Below, one piece after another: positions 7,104-15,313 of a stretch of DNA of 32,285 nucleotides (position 1 is the first letter of the stretch; each line of letters opens with the position of its first letter). Source of the DNA: Planctomycetota bacterium (GTDB lineage Bacteria > Planctomycetota > UBA8108 > JACQVS01); assembly GCA_016209605.1 (NCBI GenBank), contig JACQVS010000203.1, positions 1-32,285 on the forward strand, given 5' to 3'. The translations under genes were made by a program, and so were the position numbers. The notes beneath the pieces are model-generated. The model did not search any database. It saw only the letters and a program-made list of their open reading frames with translations, and had not been told where the DNA came from.

Positions 7104-8414
7104 CTAAACCAGCTGCCTCATCTTGATCTCCAGGTACTTGTTGATCACCTCCATGGAGATGGAGTTGGCGTCGACCTCCAGCACCTGCACGCCCCTCTGC
7201 GCCAGCTCGCGCGCTCGGGCATCCCTTTCCGAGGCAAGCTGCCGCGCCGCCAGGACGCGGTAGAGATCCCTGGTGTCCGCGGCCGGGCCGGAGGCGATGC
7301 GGTCAAGCAGGGCGTCCCGCAGGCTGACGGCTACCAGGACGTGCCGGCGGCTCACCAGCGGCAGCACCTCGGCCATGTTGGCGGCGAGCTGCGGGTCGTT
7401 CAGGTCGGTGAAGAGGAAAACCATGCTGCGGCGCTTGTGCTTCGCCCTCAAGGCGTTGATCAAGGCGGCGTAGGAGGGGAAGACGCCGGCCGCCGTGACC
7501 TCGACCAGCTCCTCGATGATGCGGTGGATGGCCAGCGCGCCGGCCTTGGGCTTGAGGAAGAGCTGAACCGACTCCCGGAAGAGCGCCAGGCCGACGCGGT
7601 CCCCCTGCCGGCTGGCGACGTGGGCCAGCATGATGGAGGCATCGACCGCCCGGTCGAGGGCCGTGCCGCTGCCGACCGGATTGCCCATCATCCGCCCGCA
7701 GTCGAGGCACAGGATCAAGTCCTGGCTGCGCTCCGCCTGGTAGACGTTGGTGATGGGGCGCCGGCAGCGCGCCGTCGCCTTCCAGTTGATGTCGCGGAAG
7801 TCATCGTCCGGCAGGTACTCCCGCATCTGCTCGAACTCCCGGCCGGCCCCCACCATGCGCATGCGGTGGATGCCGACCTGGCGGAGGGCATGATGGCGGC
7901 GCAGGACATCGTACTCATAGAGGCTGCGCAGGTTGGGATAGACCGACAGCGCCGCCTCTCCGCCGACGCTCCAGCGCCGAACCGCGAGGCCGGCGCGGGA
8001 CCGCAGGCTGATTTCGGTGGCAGGTATGGCGATGCGGCCCCGCCGGCGCGGGATGGCGGAGAGCGCCACCAGCACGCTCTCGCCGGGCCGCGCCTCCACC
8101 TCGGCCGAGTTCTCACGAGCCTCGAAGCTGGCCGGCCAGGGCTGGCGGATGAAGACGGCCATCGACCGCGAGCCGCGGTTTTCGATCCGGAAGACGAAAT
8201 CGGCCTCGCGGTTGAGCTGGCAGCGGTTCCAACCCTCGCGGCTCACCTGGAGGGGATAGCGGGCCAGCCAGCGCCCCTCGAGCAGGCAGAAGGCCACGAT
8301 CAGCGCATCGCCGGCGAGGCCGGCCCAGAGCAGGACGGGCTCGGCCGCGGCGCCGGCGAGCACCAGGGCGAGGAAAACGGCGGCGAAGAAGACCGGGCGT
8401 CCTGGAACCGTCAT
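7104..8414 (-). CDS. DUF58 domain protein, membrane-anchored, vWA-like
   Basis: This 436-residue protein has one or two N-terminal membrane segments (residues about 8-50) and a beta-rich middle. The DUF58 signature region follows, with GREFEQMREYLPDDDFRDINWKATARC and then a vWA-like section starting LILCLDCGRMM, where the metal-site serine pattern is degenerate. DUF58 proteins pair with MoxR ATPases, which are thought to remodel or insert metals into vWA partners at the membrane. Its ATG overlaps the moxR stop (ATGA), so they are co-translated. It is the last gene of the minus-strand operon. The exact process is unknown. The neighbours suggest envelope biogenesis or a Bat-like stress system. 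Confidence 0.85.
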   Translation of the reverse strand: MTVPGRPVFFAAVFLALVLAGAAAEPVLLWAGLAGDALIVAFCLLEGRWLARYPLQVSREGWNRCQLNREADFVFRIENRGSRSMAVFIRQPWPASFEARENSAEVEARPGESVLVALSAIPRRRGRIAIPATEISLRSRAGLAVRRWSVGGEAALSVYPNLRSLYEYDVLRRHHALRQVGIHRMRMVGAGREFEQMREYLPDDDFRDINWKATARCRRPITNVYQAERSQDLILCLDCGRMMGNPVGSGTALDRAVDASIMLAHVASRQGDRVGLALFRESVQLFLKPKAGALAIHRIIEELVEVTAAGVFPSYAALINALRAKHKRRSMVFLFTDLNDPQLAANMAEVLPLVSRRHVLVAVSLRDALLDRIASGPAADTRDLYRVLAARQLASERDARARELAQRGVQVLEVDANSISMEVINKYLEIKMRQLV

Positions 8415-9385
8415 CGCGGCACTTCCAGCTTCTCGAGGATCGACTTCATGATGTCCTCCGCCGCCGCCCCCTCGATCTCCGATTCGGCGGAGAGGGTCAT
8501 GCGGTGGCCCAGCACCGGCCCGACCATGGCGAGGACGTCATCGGGGGTGACGAAGTCCCGCCCCTGGAGGAGCGCCCGGGCCTTGCTCGAGGTCAGGAGG
8601 AAGATGGAGCCGCGCGGGCCGGCCCCCACCAGGATCGCCTCGTTCTCCCGCGTCGCCCGCACGATCTTGAGGACATAGCTCAGGATGCCGGGCTCGATCC
8701 GCACGCGCGTCAAGGCGGCCTGCAGGCGCTGCAGGTCGCCCACCGTGAAGAGGGGGACGAGCGTGCCGGGATCGAGGCGGTCCGGCGGGGCGCCGCGATG
8801 GACCGCCTCCAGGATGGCGCGCTCGCTCTCCTCCGCCGGATAGTTCACCTTGATCTTGAGCAGGAAGCGGTCCTGCTGAGCCTCCGGAAGGGGGTAAGTT
8901 CCCTCGAACTCGATGGGATTCTGGGTCGCGAACACCGTGAAGACCGGCGACAGCGGGTGGCGGACGCCGTCAATGGTGGCGTGGCGCTCGCTCATGGCTT
9001 CGAGGAGCGCCGACTGGGTCTTCGCCGGCGCGCGGTTGATCTCGTCGGCGAGAAGGAGATCGGTGAAGAGCGGCCCCTTGCGCAGCTCGAAGGTGTTGGC
9101 GGCCAGATTGAAGACGTTGGTGCCGAGGATGTCCGAGGGCATCAAGTCGGGCGTGAACTGGATCCTCTTCGCCTGGCAGGACAGGGTCATGGCCAGGGCG
9201 CGGACCGCCAGGGTCTTGGCCGTCCCCGGCACGCCCTCGAGCAGCGCGTGGCCGCCGCATAGCAGGGTGATGAGCATTTGCTCGAGCACTCCGTCCTGGC
9301 CCAGGATGACCTTCTTCAGCTCTTCCTTGAGCTGGCCGAGCTTCTGGGTCACGGTGGAAAGTTGAGCGGCAAGTTCATCGGACAC
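8411..9385 (-). CDS. MoxR-family AAA+ ATPase
   Basis: This 324-residue AAA+ protein has Walker A GVPGTAKT at residues 51-58, Walker B LLLADEINRAP near residue 115, a sensor region VFATQNPIEFEGTYPLPEAQQDRF, and the MoxR-typical VTPDDVLAM plus GHRM near the C-terminus. MoxR proteins act as chaperone-like ATPases for vWA-domain partners, here most likely the DUF58 protein whose gene overlaps it. It overlaps the end of the DUF4350 gene by 11 bases. A ribosome site GAAGGAGA lies upstream of the ATG. Length is normal for the family. Confidence 0.95.
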   Translation of the reverse strand: MSDELAAQLSTVTQKLGQLKEELKKVILGQDGVLEQMLITLLCGGHALLEGVPGTAKTLAVRALAMTLSCQAKRIQFTPDLMPSDILGTNVFNLAANTFELRKGPLFTDLLLADEINRAPAKTQSALLEAMSERHATIDGVRHPLSPVFTVFATQNPIEFEGTYPLPEAQQDRFLLKIKVNYPAEESERAILEAVHRGAPPDRLDPGTLVPLFTVGDLQRLQAALTRVRIEPGILSYVLKIVRATRENEAILVGAGPRGSIFLLTSSKARALLQGRDFVTPDDVLAMVGPVLGHRMTLSAESEIEGAAAEDIMKSILEKLEVPR

Positions 9386-10643
9386 GATGGGTCTCCTTCA
9401 AAAGCTGAGCGGATAGGGTCAAGGCCTGGGCGCCCAGGGCCGCGGCGGCTTTCGGCCGCATGGCGGGACGCTCGCGCTCCATGGCCTCCAACACCTGGAA
9501 GATCTGCCGCGCCTTCGCGGCCACTTCCGGCTTGACAGTGACGGACCGCGCTTTGGCTTCCGCTTCCGCGGCCGGGCAGCGCAAGGCCGAGGCCAGCCGG
9601 TGGCTGACTTCCAGGCGGATCCGTTGCAAGGTTTCAGCCAACGAAAAAACCTGGCGGTAGAGATATCCGATCGTCTCCACCTGTTCACTGCTCGAGCGCT
9701 GGCGCCGCGGCTCGTCGCGGTCAAGGCGGCGCCAGCCGAGGGTGCTCCAGGTGTAGAGGAAGACGATGAAGATCACCTGCAGCAGGGCCGGAAGCAGGCC
9801 GAAGCGGGCGATCAGCCCCAGCACCGTTCCGGCCGAACCGATGCCGTGGGACCACTCATCGAAAAGAACGGGTCCCTGGCGGGCCAACTCGAGAAAGAAG
9901 TCGAGGTTCCCGCCCTCGGCGATCCAGCCGTTCAAGGCGGGCTCCGGCGATCCGACCACGATCAAGCGTCCCTTGCCGTGGCGGTGCTCGCCGGCGGCGA
10001 CGCCGTGCGAGCCGCTTGCGAGCGGGCGCCAGCCGCCGCCCGCGGCTTCCGGGAGGAGGCGCGGCGAGTGCAAGACCAGCGGCGGCCGCTTCGCGGCCTC
10101 CTCGGGTCCGGCGGGGGCCGGCGGCGAGTCGCTCCACGAGGCCTCGGCGGGCTTGCCGGGCAGGAGATCCGGGCGCTTCCCGGCGATCTGATGCGCTTCG
10201 ATCTCCCGGCAAAGCTCGGCGGAGACGCCGCCCCCCTTGACGTATATCGGCTCGGCCAGCTTGAATTCCTCCATCAGGGCCGTCCAATCCCGGGTGAGCT
10301 GCACCACCGTGTTCCCCTCGGCGATCCAGTCCTGGAGGCTCCGGGTCGGGAGCCGCGGCGGGGGGGAGGACCAGGGCACCTCCGGCTCCGAGAGCGGCAG
10401 GATCTGGATGAGCACGCCCCGGTCCTCCTTCTCCAGGCGGGGCCGCTCCACCGTTCGCGCCTCGAAGCCCCGCTCGCGCAAGAGATCCAGAAGCGCCGCC
10501 GTGCCGTAGGGATCGTGGCGCCGCGTGGAGTAAAGGGGGCTTTCCTCGCCGCCGCGGCTGGACCAATAGGCGAGCCGGTAAAAAGCCCAGACGCACAGGC
10601 CGGCGACCGCGAGGCTGATGAGCAAAACGAGCAGCTTACGCAT
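9375..10643 (-). CDS. DUF4350 domain membrane protein
   Basis: This 422-residue protein starts with a membrane segment (residues about 4-24). A periplasmic-type domain follows, with the DUF4350 pattern PYGTAALLDLLRERGFEARTVERP and a glutamine-amidotransferase-like fold (GNTVVQLT, GRLIVVGSPEPALNGWI). A second membrane helix near residue 285 precedes a cytoplasmic tail. DUF4350 proteins commonly sit between DUF4129 and MoxR genes, as here. Function is not established. It overlaps the DUF4129 gene by 8 bases and moxR by 11 bases. The domain resembles the soluble part of the GldG-like protein encoded later in the window, hinting at related roles. Confidence 0.82.
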   Translation of the reverse strand: MRKLLVLLISLAVAGLCVWAFYRLAYWSSRGGEESPLYSTRRHDPYGTAALLDLLRERGFEARTVERPRLEKEDRGVLIQILPLSEPEVPWSSPPPRLPTRSLQDWIAEGNTVVQLTRDWTALMEEFKLAEPIYVKGGGVSAELCREIEAHQIAGKRPDLLPGKPAEASWSDSPPAPAGPEEAAKRPPLVLHSPRLLPEAAGGGWRPLASGSHGVAAGEHRHGKGRLIVVGSPEPALNGWIAEGGNLDFFLELARQGPVLFDEWSHGIGSAGTVLGLIARFGLLPALLQVIFIVFLYTWSTLGWRRLDRDEPRRQRSSSEQVETIGYLYRQVFSLAETLQRIRLEVSHRLASALRCPAAEAEAKARSVTVKPEVAAKARQIFQVLEAMERERPAMRPKAAAALGAQALTLSAQLLKETHRVR

Positions 10644-11433
10644 GCTGAATTTCCTTCCGGGTCAGGCGGGCCACCTGATCCTTGAGCTGCGAGAGCGAGT
10701 ACCCAGGCGCCGGCTTTTCGCCGTACCAGATCTCATCGAAGAGGGCGGTCAGCCGGGAGAACGATTCCTTCTCCCCCTCCGGGCCGCGGAAGAAGAACAC
10801 GTACATCCAGTTGGTGCGGTTCCTCCGGAAGTCGATCTTGCCGGCGGTGTGAAGGCCTGAGAGCAGCGCCAGGTAGAGCGCCCGGTAGACGGCGCGGAAG
10901 TTCCCCTCCGCGACCAGGCGCTCCGCCTCCTGCAGCCACCCCGATCCGGCCAAGGCCAGGGCCTCGCCGGTTTCCAGGGCCTTGCGGATCTGCTCGCGGC
11001 TGAGGATCTTTGCCCTGGCGCGGTGGAGCTGGTCCGATCTCAAGGTTTTATAAACCAGATAGGCCAGGTAAGCGGCGAGCAGGGCCAGCGCCAGCCAGCC
11101 GGCCGCCTTGAGGGAGCCGGCGATGCTTCCCAGGCCTCCAGCCAGGCCCGAGCGCGGCGACCGGCGAGAGAGCCAGTCGAAAAGCTTCTCAAGGCATTCT
11201 TGCAAAAATTCCCAGAACTTGTTGAGATATTTTTCATCGATCTTGAAGTTGTCCCTCTCGGCCCTCTCCTGGCGGAGGCGCCACCTCTGGTAAAGCGGCC
11301 GCTCGAGGATCTCTTCCAGATGCTCGCGGGAGTCGAGAGGAGGCTGGTCCGCACCGGCTTTCCGCGCTCCGGGAGCGAGCAGGCCGCCGCAGGAGATGAT
11401 GGCCAGGATCAGCAGGGAGAGGCGCCCGCTCAC
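10636..11433 (-). CDS. DUF4129 domain membrane protein
   Basis: This protein is about 265 residues. I chose the GTG at 11433 because it overlaps the TGA of the gene before it and gives a clean signal peptide or first helix (SLLILAIISCGGLLAPGA). A second membrane segment (LKAAGWLALALLAAYLAYLVYKTL) follows a basic, charged stretch. The C-terminal DUF4129 region has an alpha-helical pattern with AERLVAEGNFRAVYRALYLALLSGL and NWMYVFFF, ending in LTRKEIQHA. DUF4129 domains often occur in transglutaminase and MoxR-type loci. The longer reading frame upstream of the GTG is a shadow of the next gene and was excluded. Confidence 0.82.
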   Translation of the reverse strand: MSGRLSLLILAIISCGGLLAPGARKAGADQPPLDSREHLEEILERPLYQRWRLRQERAERDNFKIDEKYLNKFWEFLQECLEKLFDWLSRRSPRSGLAGGLGSIAGSLKAAGWLALALLAAYLAYLVYKTLRSDQLHRARAKILSREQIRKALETGEALALAGSGWLQEAERLVAEGNFRAVYRALYLALLSGLHTAGKIDFRRNRTNWMYVFFFRGPEGEKESFSRLTALFDEIWYGEKPAPGYSLSQLKDQVARLTRKEIQHA

Positions 11434-12206
11434 GCTTCCCTCCCCTGAATGGTCCCGAGGCGCAGCCGAAGATCGCTTCCAAGCTGCCGCGACTGGGCGT
11501 CGTAAAAGACCATGACCGAGGCGACCGTCCAGTAATAATCGAAGAGCACGAACAGCAGGTAAGCGAGGCAGAGAAACCACGACCAGCTTCTCAACGTCAG
11601 GGACAGGTCGGCCGCCTCCAGCCCCAGGAGGCTGGGCAGGAGGGTGCTGATCATCACGAGCTGGAGCAGAAATGCCCCCAGCCCAGCGGCCATGAAGGCT
11701 ACCGTCAAGGCGAGGCTCACCCCGGCGAAGCGCCTGGCGGAGTGATGGATCCACAGCAGGGCTCTTTTCACTTCCCTGAACATCCCGCCGCCGCTCTCCA
11801 GGAGCGCGGGAGCGGCAAAGGCGGAGAGGAAGAAACCGTAAAACGCCGGGATCACGATCAAGCCGCCCCAGAGGATGGCGAAGCTGGCGCCCGCCTTGAT
11901 CAGGAGGATTTTCGCCAGATGCTTCCCCAGCGGCAGCGTCGGCTCGCCGCGCACATCCTCTTGCACGCGCCGCTGCACCGCCGGCAGCCACAGCCACCGC
12001 CACAAGGTGGCCAGGGTGAGGAGGGCGGACCAGAAAGGCAGGGCGGAGCGGTGCTGGGTCGAGATCGCATCGATCACGAAGAGCATCGCCGCAGAGTACG
12101 GGGCCATGGCCGCCAGGTAGAGAGGAAGCACGCGGACACTCCGCGCCGTAAGGTAATCAACCGCTTCATCGAGGGGGAAAAGGGGAGATCGCCCACCCGA
12201 AGCCAT
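11430..12206 (-). CDS. Polytopic membrane protein of the MoxR/DUF58 operon
   Basis: This 258-residue hydrophobic protein has about five or six membrane segments, for example VLPLYLAAMAPYSAAMLFVI, FAILWGGLIVIPAFYGFFL and FLCLAYLLFVLFDYYWTVASVMVFY. The pattern resembles the glycerophosphoryl-diester-phosphodiesterase-type or YihY-like membrane proteins often found with DUF4129 genes, but I do not assign a family firmly. Starts at 12206 (7 bases after the previous stop) or 12233 (better ribosome site, small overlap) are both possible. It ends by GTGA overlap with the DUF4129 gene. A scaffold role for the operon is inference. Confidence 0.7.
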   Translation of the reverse strand: MASGGRSPLFPLDEAVDYLTARSVRVLPLYLAAMAPYSAAMLFVIDAISTQHRSALPFWSALLTLATLWRWLWLPAVQRRVQEDVRGEPTLPLGKHLAKILLIKAGASFAILWGGLIVIPAFYGFFLSAFAAPALLESGGGMFREVKRALLWIHHSARRFAGVSLALTVAFMAAGLGAFLLQLVMISTLLPSLLGLEAADLSLTLRSWSWFLCLAYLLFVLFDYYWTVASVMVFYDAQSRQLGSDLRLRLGTIQGREA

Positions 12207-12213
12207 CCATGTT

Positions 12214-12537
12214 TTAGAGCCCCTGGAAGACATCTCTCCACTCCAGCTGCAGGAGGTCAATGACGGCTTCGAAGCTCAAGAGATAAAACAGGTAGAGGAG
12301 GAAAAGGAAGAGCGGCGATCCCAGGGCCAGCAGGGCGGCCGCGAGCCGCTCCCCCCCGCTCGACCGCCGCGCCTCGGCGGCGCGCCGCCGGCGCAAGATC
12401 TCCAGCCCTTCCTTGCTGTAGTTCACCCCTTCATAGCGCGTGGTGCACTCGCTGCAGATCGGCCTGGCCGTGATGACGCACTCCCCGATCGCCGGCCGGT
12501 CGGGATGGTTGACGCACATCTTCTTCTTGATCGCCAT
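12214..12537 (-). CDS. Small B-box-type zinc-finger membrane protein
   Basis: This 107-residue protein starts at the ATG at 12537, which has a clear AAGGAG site. Residues about 7-33 carry a zinc-ribbon pattern, CVNHPDRPAIGEC followed by RPICSECTTRYEGVNY. This is like the short B-box finger found at the N-terminus of many bacterial membrane proteins. A basic linker (EILRRRRAAEARR) is followed by one or two membrane segments (LAAALLALGSPLFLFLLYLFYLLSF). It is the first gene of the minus-strand operon and diverges from the M48 protease gene. Such fingers probably recruit partners to the membrane. No specific function is known. Confidence 0.75.
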   Translation of the reverse strand: MAIKKKMCVNHPDRPAIGECVITARPICSECTTRYEGVNYSKEGLEILRRRRAAEARRSSGGERLAAALLALGSPLFLFLLYLFYLLSFEAVIDLLQLEWRDVFQGL

Positions 12538-12621
12538 GCGAGGGATCTCCTTGAAAATAAAAGCTCCTACAAAATAGGCCTTCTCCTCCCAGGGGTCAAG
12601 GAGGAGATGGAAGCTGGCACG

Positions 12622-12639
12622 ATATTGGACAATATTGGA
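12622..12639. promoter_or_regulatory. Tandem ATATTGGA direct repeat in the divergent promoter region
   Basis: Two copies of ATATTGGA (12622-12629 and 12632-12639) lie ten bases apart, one helical turn, between the divergent zinc-finger and M48 genes. Such spacing could suit a regulator or form part of a promoter. No known operator is matched. Confidence 0.25.
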
Positions 12640-12672
12640 GACAACAAACCGCGCCCCCGGCAAAATAAGGAC

Positions 12673-13818
12673 ATGTGGAGCTGGCTGCTGATACCGATCT
12701 TGATGGGGCTCCCGCCGCTCTCGACCCGGCTTTTTTTTCGCCTCCTGGTTCGAGGGCCGACCGGCGACTTCGAGAGCGACGCGAGAGCCCGCACGAGGTG
12801 GCAGGGCATGACAGGGAAGGCCCTGCAATTCTCCTTCGGCTCGCTCCTCGCCCTTTTTTTACTGGAGCTGGAATGGAAGAGCATCATCCCTTGGCCGGTC
12901 CTGGCCATGGTTCTCTTGCTCGTCCAGGCGCTGATGGCCTACTTGACTTTCTGGGTCATAGCGCGCCAGGACATGAAGCTGCGGGGTCTGGAAGGGACCG
13001 CGTGGAAAAACGCCTTTTCCTCCCTTTACGTGAACTGGTTGGTCCATGGAAATACCACCTTGGGCTTCTTATTCATTCCTCTCGGCCTGGCCGACTTCAG
13101 CCCCGCCGCCGGCTGGCGGGTGAACTGGCAGATCGGCGCCGCTTACTTTCTGGCGCAAGCCGTTTATTTGCTCTTCATGCATCGGCTGTTGAATCTCGTA
13201 TTCCGGCTCGAGGTGCCGCCCGGCGACAAGCTCGCCCGCGCCTTGTCGACCCACGCCGGAGCTTACCGTTCGGCGGCGAGGTTCAAGACTTTCGGCTCGA
13301 AGCTCCTCAACGCCTTCGCTTTCCCGCTCCACAAGAAAATCCTCTTTTCCGAATGCCTGGTCGAGGAGATGAGCGAGCTAGAGCTGGAGGCGATCCTGTG
13401 CCACGAGCTGGGGCATTTTCAATCCCGTCTCGAAACGCTCGTTCGAACCGCGTCCGCGTGCTTGTTTCCTCTGATTCCCGCCATCGCCTTTCCCTGGTTG
13501 CTGGGCATGAGCTCCCAGCCGGACTCCCACCCCCTCCTCCTGGCGCTGGGCCTGATCGCCGCCCTGGTGACCCTCCGGCGCTTCTTTTTCATGAAAATCA
13601 GCCGCCGCCGCGAAATCGTGGCCGATCTCTTCGCCATCGAGCATTGCCTCGATCCGGATTCCTACGCCTCGGCGCTCATCAAGCTGCACCGCTTGAACTG
13701 GATTCCCTCCGAGTTTCACCCGCGGGGCAAAGAAACCGGCCCCTACCCCAGCCTCAGGAAGCGCCTGGAGCTCATCCGGGATAAAGATCTGGTGAAAAGC
13801 GAGCCCCGTCTGATGTAA
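12673..13818 (+). CDS. M48-family integral membrane zinc metalloprotease
   Basis: This 381-residue protein has several N-terminal membrane helices (SWLLIPILMGLPPLSTRLFF, FGSLLALFLLEL, VLAMVLLLVQALMAYLTFWV). The zinc site is CHELGHFQS, with H244, E245 and H248 counting from this start. A further glutamate ligand lies in REIVADLFAIEHC, as in the ExxAD motif of M48 (Ste24/HtpX-like). M48 enzymes cleave membrane or lipidated proteins at the cytoplasmic membrane. The start at 12673 begins right before the first helix. An upstream ATG at 12607 has a stronger but very close ribosome site and would add a 22-residue hydrophilic leader. It is transcribed away from the MoxR operon. Confidence 0.85.
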   Translation: MWSWLLIPILMGLPPLSTRLFFRLLVRGPTGDFESDARARTRWQGMTGKALQFSFGSLLALFLLELEWKSIIPWPVLAMVLLLVQALMAYLTFWVIARQDMKLRGLEGTAWKNAFSSLYVNWLVHGNTTLGFLFIPLGLADFSPAAGWRVNWQIGAAYFLAQAVYLLFMHRLLNLVFRLEVPPGDKLARALSTHAGAYRSAARFKTFGSKLLNAFAFPLHKKILFSECLVEEMSELELEAILCHELGHFQSRLETLVRTASACLFPLIPAIAFPWLLGMSSQPDSHPLLLALGLIAALVTLRRFFFMKISRRREIVADLFAIEHCLDPDSYASALIKLHRLNWIPSEFHPRGKETGPYPSLRKRLELIRDKDLVKSEPRLM

Positions 13819-13889
13819 ACTATCCGTCCATCGTCCATTTTTCATTACTGGAATGCATTGCTGGAATGATCGTCAAGGGAGAGACACCG

Positions 13890-15287
13890 ATGTTGCACCG
13901 CACGATTCAAGCTTTCTGTTGCTTTGCCGCCATCCTTTTTGCTTGCGCCCCCCTGCCGGCCCAGGAAAAGCCGGCCGCCAGGAAAAAGGTCCTTTACATC
14001 ACCACCACGGCCGGCTTCCACCACTCCACGTGCGAATATTCCATCCCGATCATCAAGAAGATCGCCGGAGATTCCGGCGACTTCGAGGTCGCCTGCTCCG
14101 ACAAGACCGACCTCATCAACCGCCCGAGCCTGGAAGGATTCGACGCGGTGGTCTTCTCCAACACCACCGGCGACCTGGCGCAGTTCCCCTTGAGCGAGGA
14201 GAACCGCGGAGCGCTCATCGACTTCGTCAAGGGAGGCAAGGCCTTCATCGGCATTCACGCCGCCACCGACACTTACAAGGATTGGGCCCCTTTTTACGAG
14301 ATGATCGGCGGCTCCTTCAACGGCCATCCCTGGCACGAGAAGGTGACCATCGACGTCGAAGACCCCTCCCATCCGGCCGCTTCACCGGTGCCATCGCCTT
14401 GGGCAATCACGGATGAGATCTACACCTTCAAGAATTACTCCCGCGACCAGCTTCACGTTATCCTGCGCCTGGACAAGGCGTCGGAAAAGGGGAAGGGCAA
14501 CCGTCCGGACGGCGATTACGCCCTGGCCTGGTCGAAGACCTACGGCAAGGGGAGCGTCTTTTACACCGCCCTCGGCCATCGCGAGGACGTCTGGGACAAT
14601 CCCCTCTTCCAGAAACATCTCCTGGGAGGGATCCGCTGGGCGCTGGGGCTGGCGAAAACCAACCTGCAGATCGGCCACCCCAGGGTCGAGTCGGACTGGG
14701 CGAAGATCTTCGATGGCAAGACGCTCGATTTCGGCTCCGACTGGGAAGCTACCGACAATCCGGAAGCGACCCGCAAGCACTGGACCGTGCAGCCCGGCGG
14801 CATCTTGCAGGGGACGGGCGAGGGCTCGAGCCACCTCTACCATACCAAGAGGACTTACAAGAACTTCGAGTGCCGCGCCGACATCTGCATCGACCCCAAC
14901 GGCAACAGCGGCTTTTACTTCCGCTGCTCGCCGAAGAACCATCAGGCTAACGGCCAGTGGAAGAACTGGCCGGAGGGCTACGAGGCGCAGATCAACAACG
15001 GTTACGCTCTCGATCCCAAGCGCAGCGGCACCTTCTACCCCTCGCCCACCCTGTGGGACAAGGACATCAAGAAATACCTCGGCTATGAGAAATCGAAAGA
15101 TGACGGCAACTTCTGGTTCAACATGCACATGGTGGCCGCGGGCAACCACTTCGTGATCAAGCTCAACGGGCAGGTGGTGGTGGATCACTTCGATGACCAG
15201 TTCTCGGAAGGGTACTTCGCCTTCCAGATGCACCACACCAACAGCCGGGTGAAGCTGAAGAACATCGAAGTCCGCGAGTTGCCTTGA
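13890..15287 (+). CDS. Secreted ThuA-like / DUF1080 (3-keto-disaccharide hydrolase) protein
   Basis: This 465-residue protein has a signal peptide (IQAFCCFAAILFACAPLPAQ). A ThuA-type domain (class I glutamine-amidotransferase fold, trehalose-utilisation type) covers residues about 25-260, with KVLYITTTAGFHHSTCEYS, GGKAFIGIHAATDT and YGKGSVFYTALGHREDVW. A DUF1080 domain of lectin/glucanase fold fills the rest (WAKIFDGKTLD, FYFRC, GYEAQINNGY, NHFVIKLNGQVVVDHFD). DUF1080 members are now linked to 3-keto-glucoside hydrolysis in the periplasm. The ATG at 13890 has GGGAGAG at good distance; an in-frame ATG at 13866 lacks one. The isomerase gene follows within 30 bases, so they may process the same sugar derivative. 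Confidence 0.88.
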   Translation: MLHRTIQAFCCFAAILFACAPLPAQEKPAARKKVLYITTTAGFHHSTCEYSIPIIKKIAGDSGDFEVACSDKTDLINRPSLEGFDAVVFSNTTGDLAQFPLSEENRGALIDFVKGGKAFIGIHAATDTYKDWAPFYEMIGGSFNGHPWHEKVTIDVEDPSHPAASPVPSPWAITDEIYTFKNYSRDQLHVILRLDKASEKGKGNRPDGDYALAWSKTYGKGSVFYTALGHREDVWDNPLFQKHLLGGIRWALGLAKTNLQIGHPRVESDWAKIFDGKTLDFGSDWEATDNPEATRKHWTVQPGGILQGTGEGSSHLYHTKRTYKNFECRADICIDPNGNSGFYFRCSPKNHQANGQWKNWPEGYEAQINNGYALDPKRSGTFYPSPTLWDKDIKKYLGYEKSKDDGNFWFNMHMVAAGNHFVIKLNGQVVVDHFDDQFSEGYFAFQMHHTNSRVKLKNIEVRELP

Positions 15288-15313
15288 AACGGAACCGAAT
15301 GAAGGAGGGAGCC

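Noticed and set aside
7083..8678. 531-codon plus-strand frame opposite DUF58 and moxR
   Set aside because: Shadow of the minus-strand genes; low-complexity His/Ala/Gly-rich translation and no ribosome site.
11434..12003. Upstream extension of the DUF4129 frame
   Set aside because: Lies wholly inside the preceding membrane-protein gene in another frame. The GTG overlap at 11433 gives a natural start with a signal sequence.
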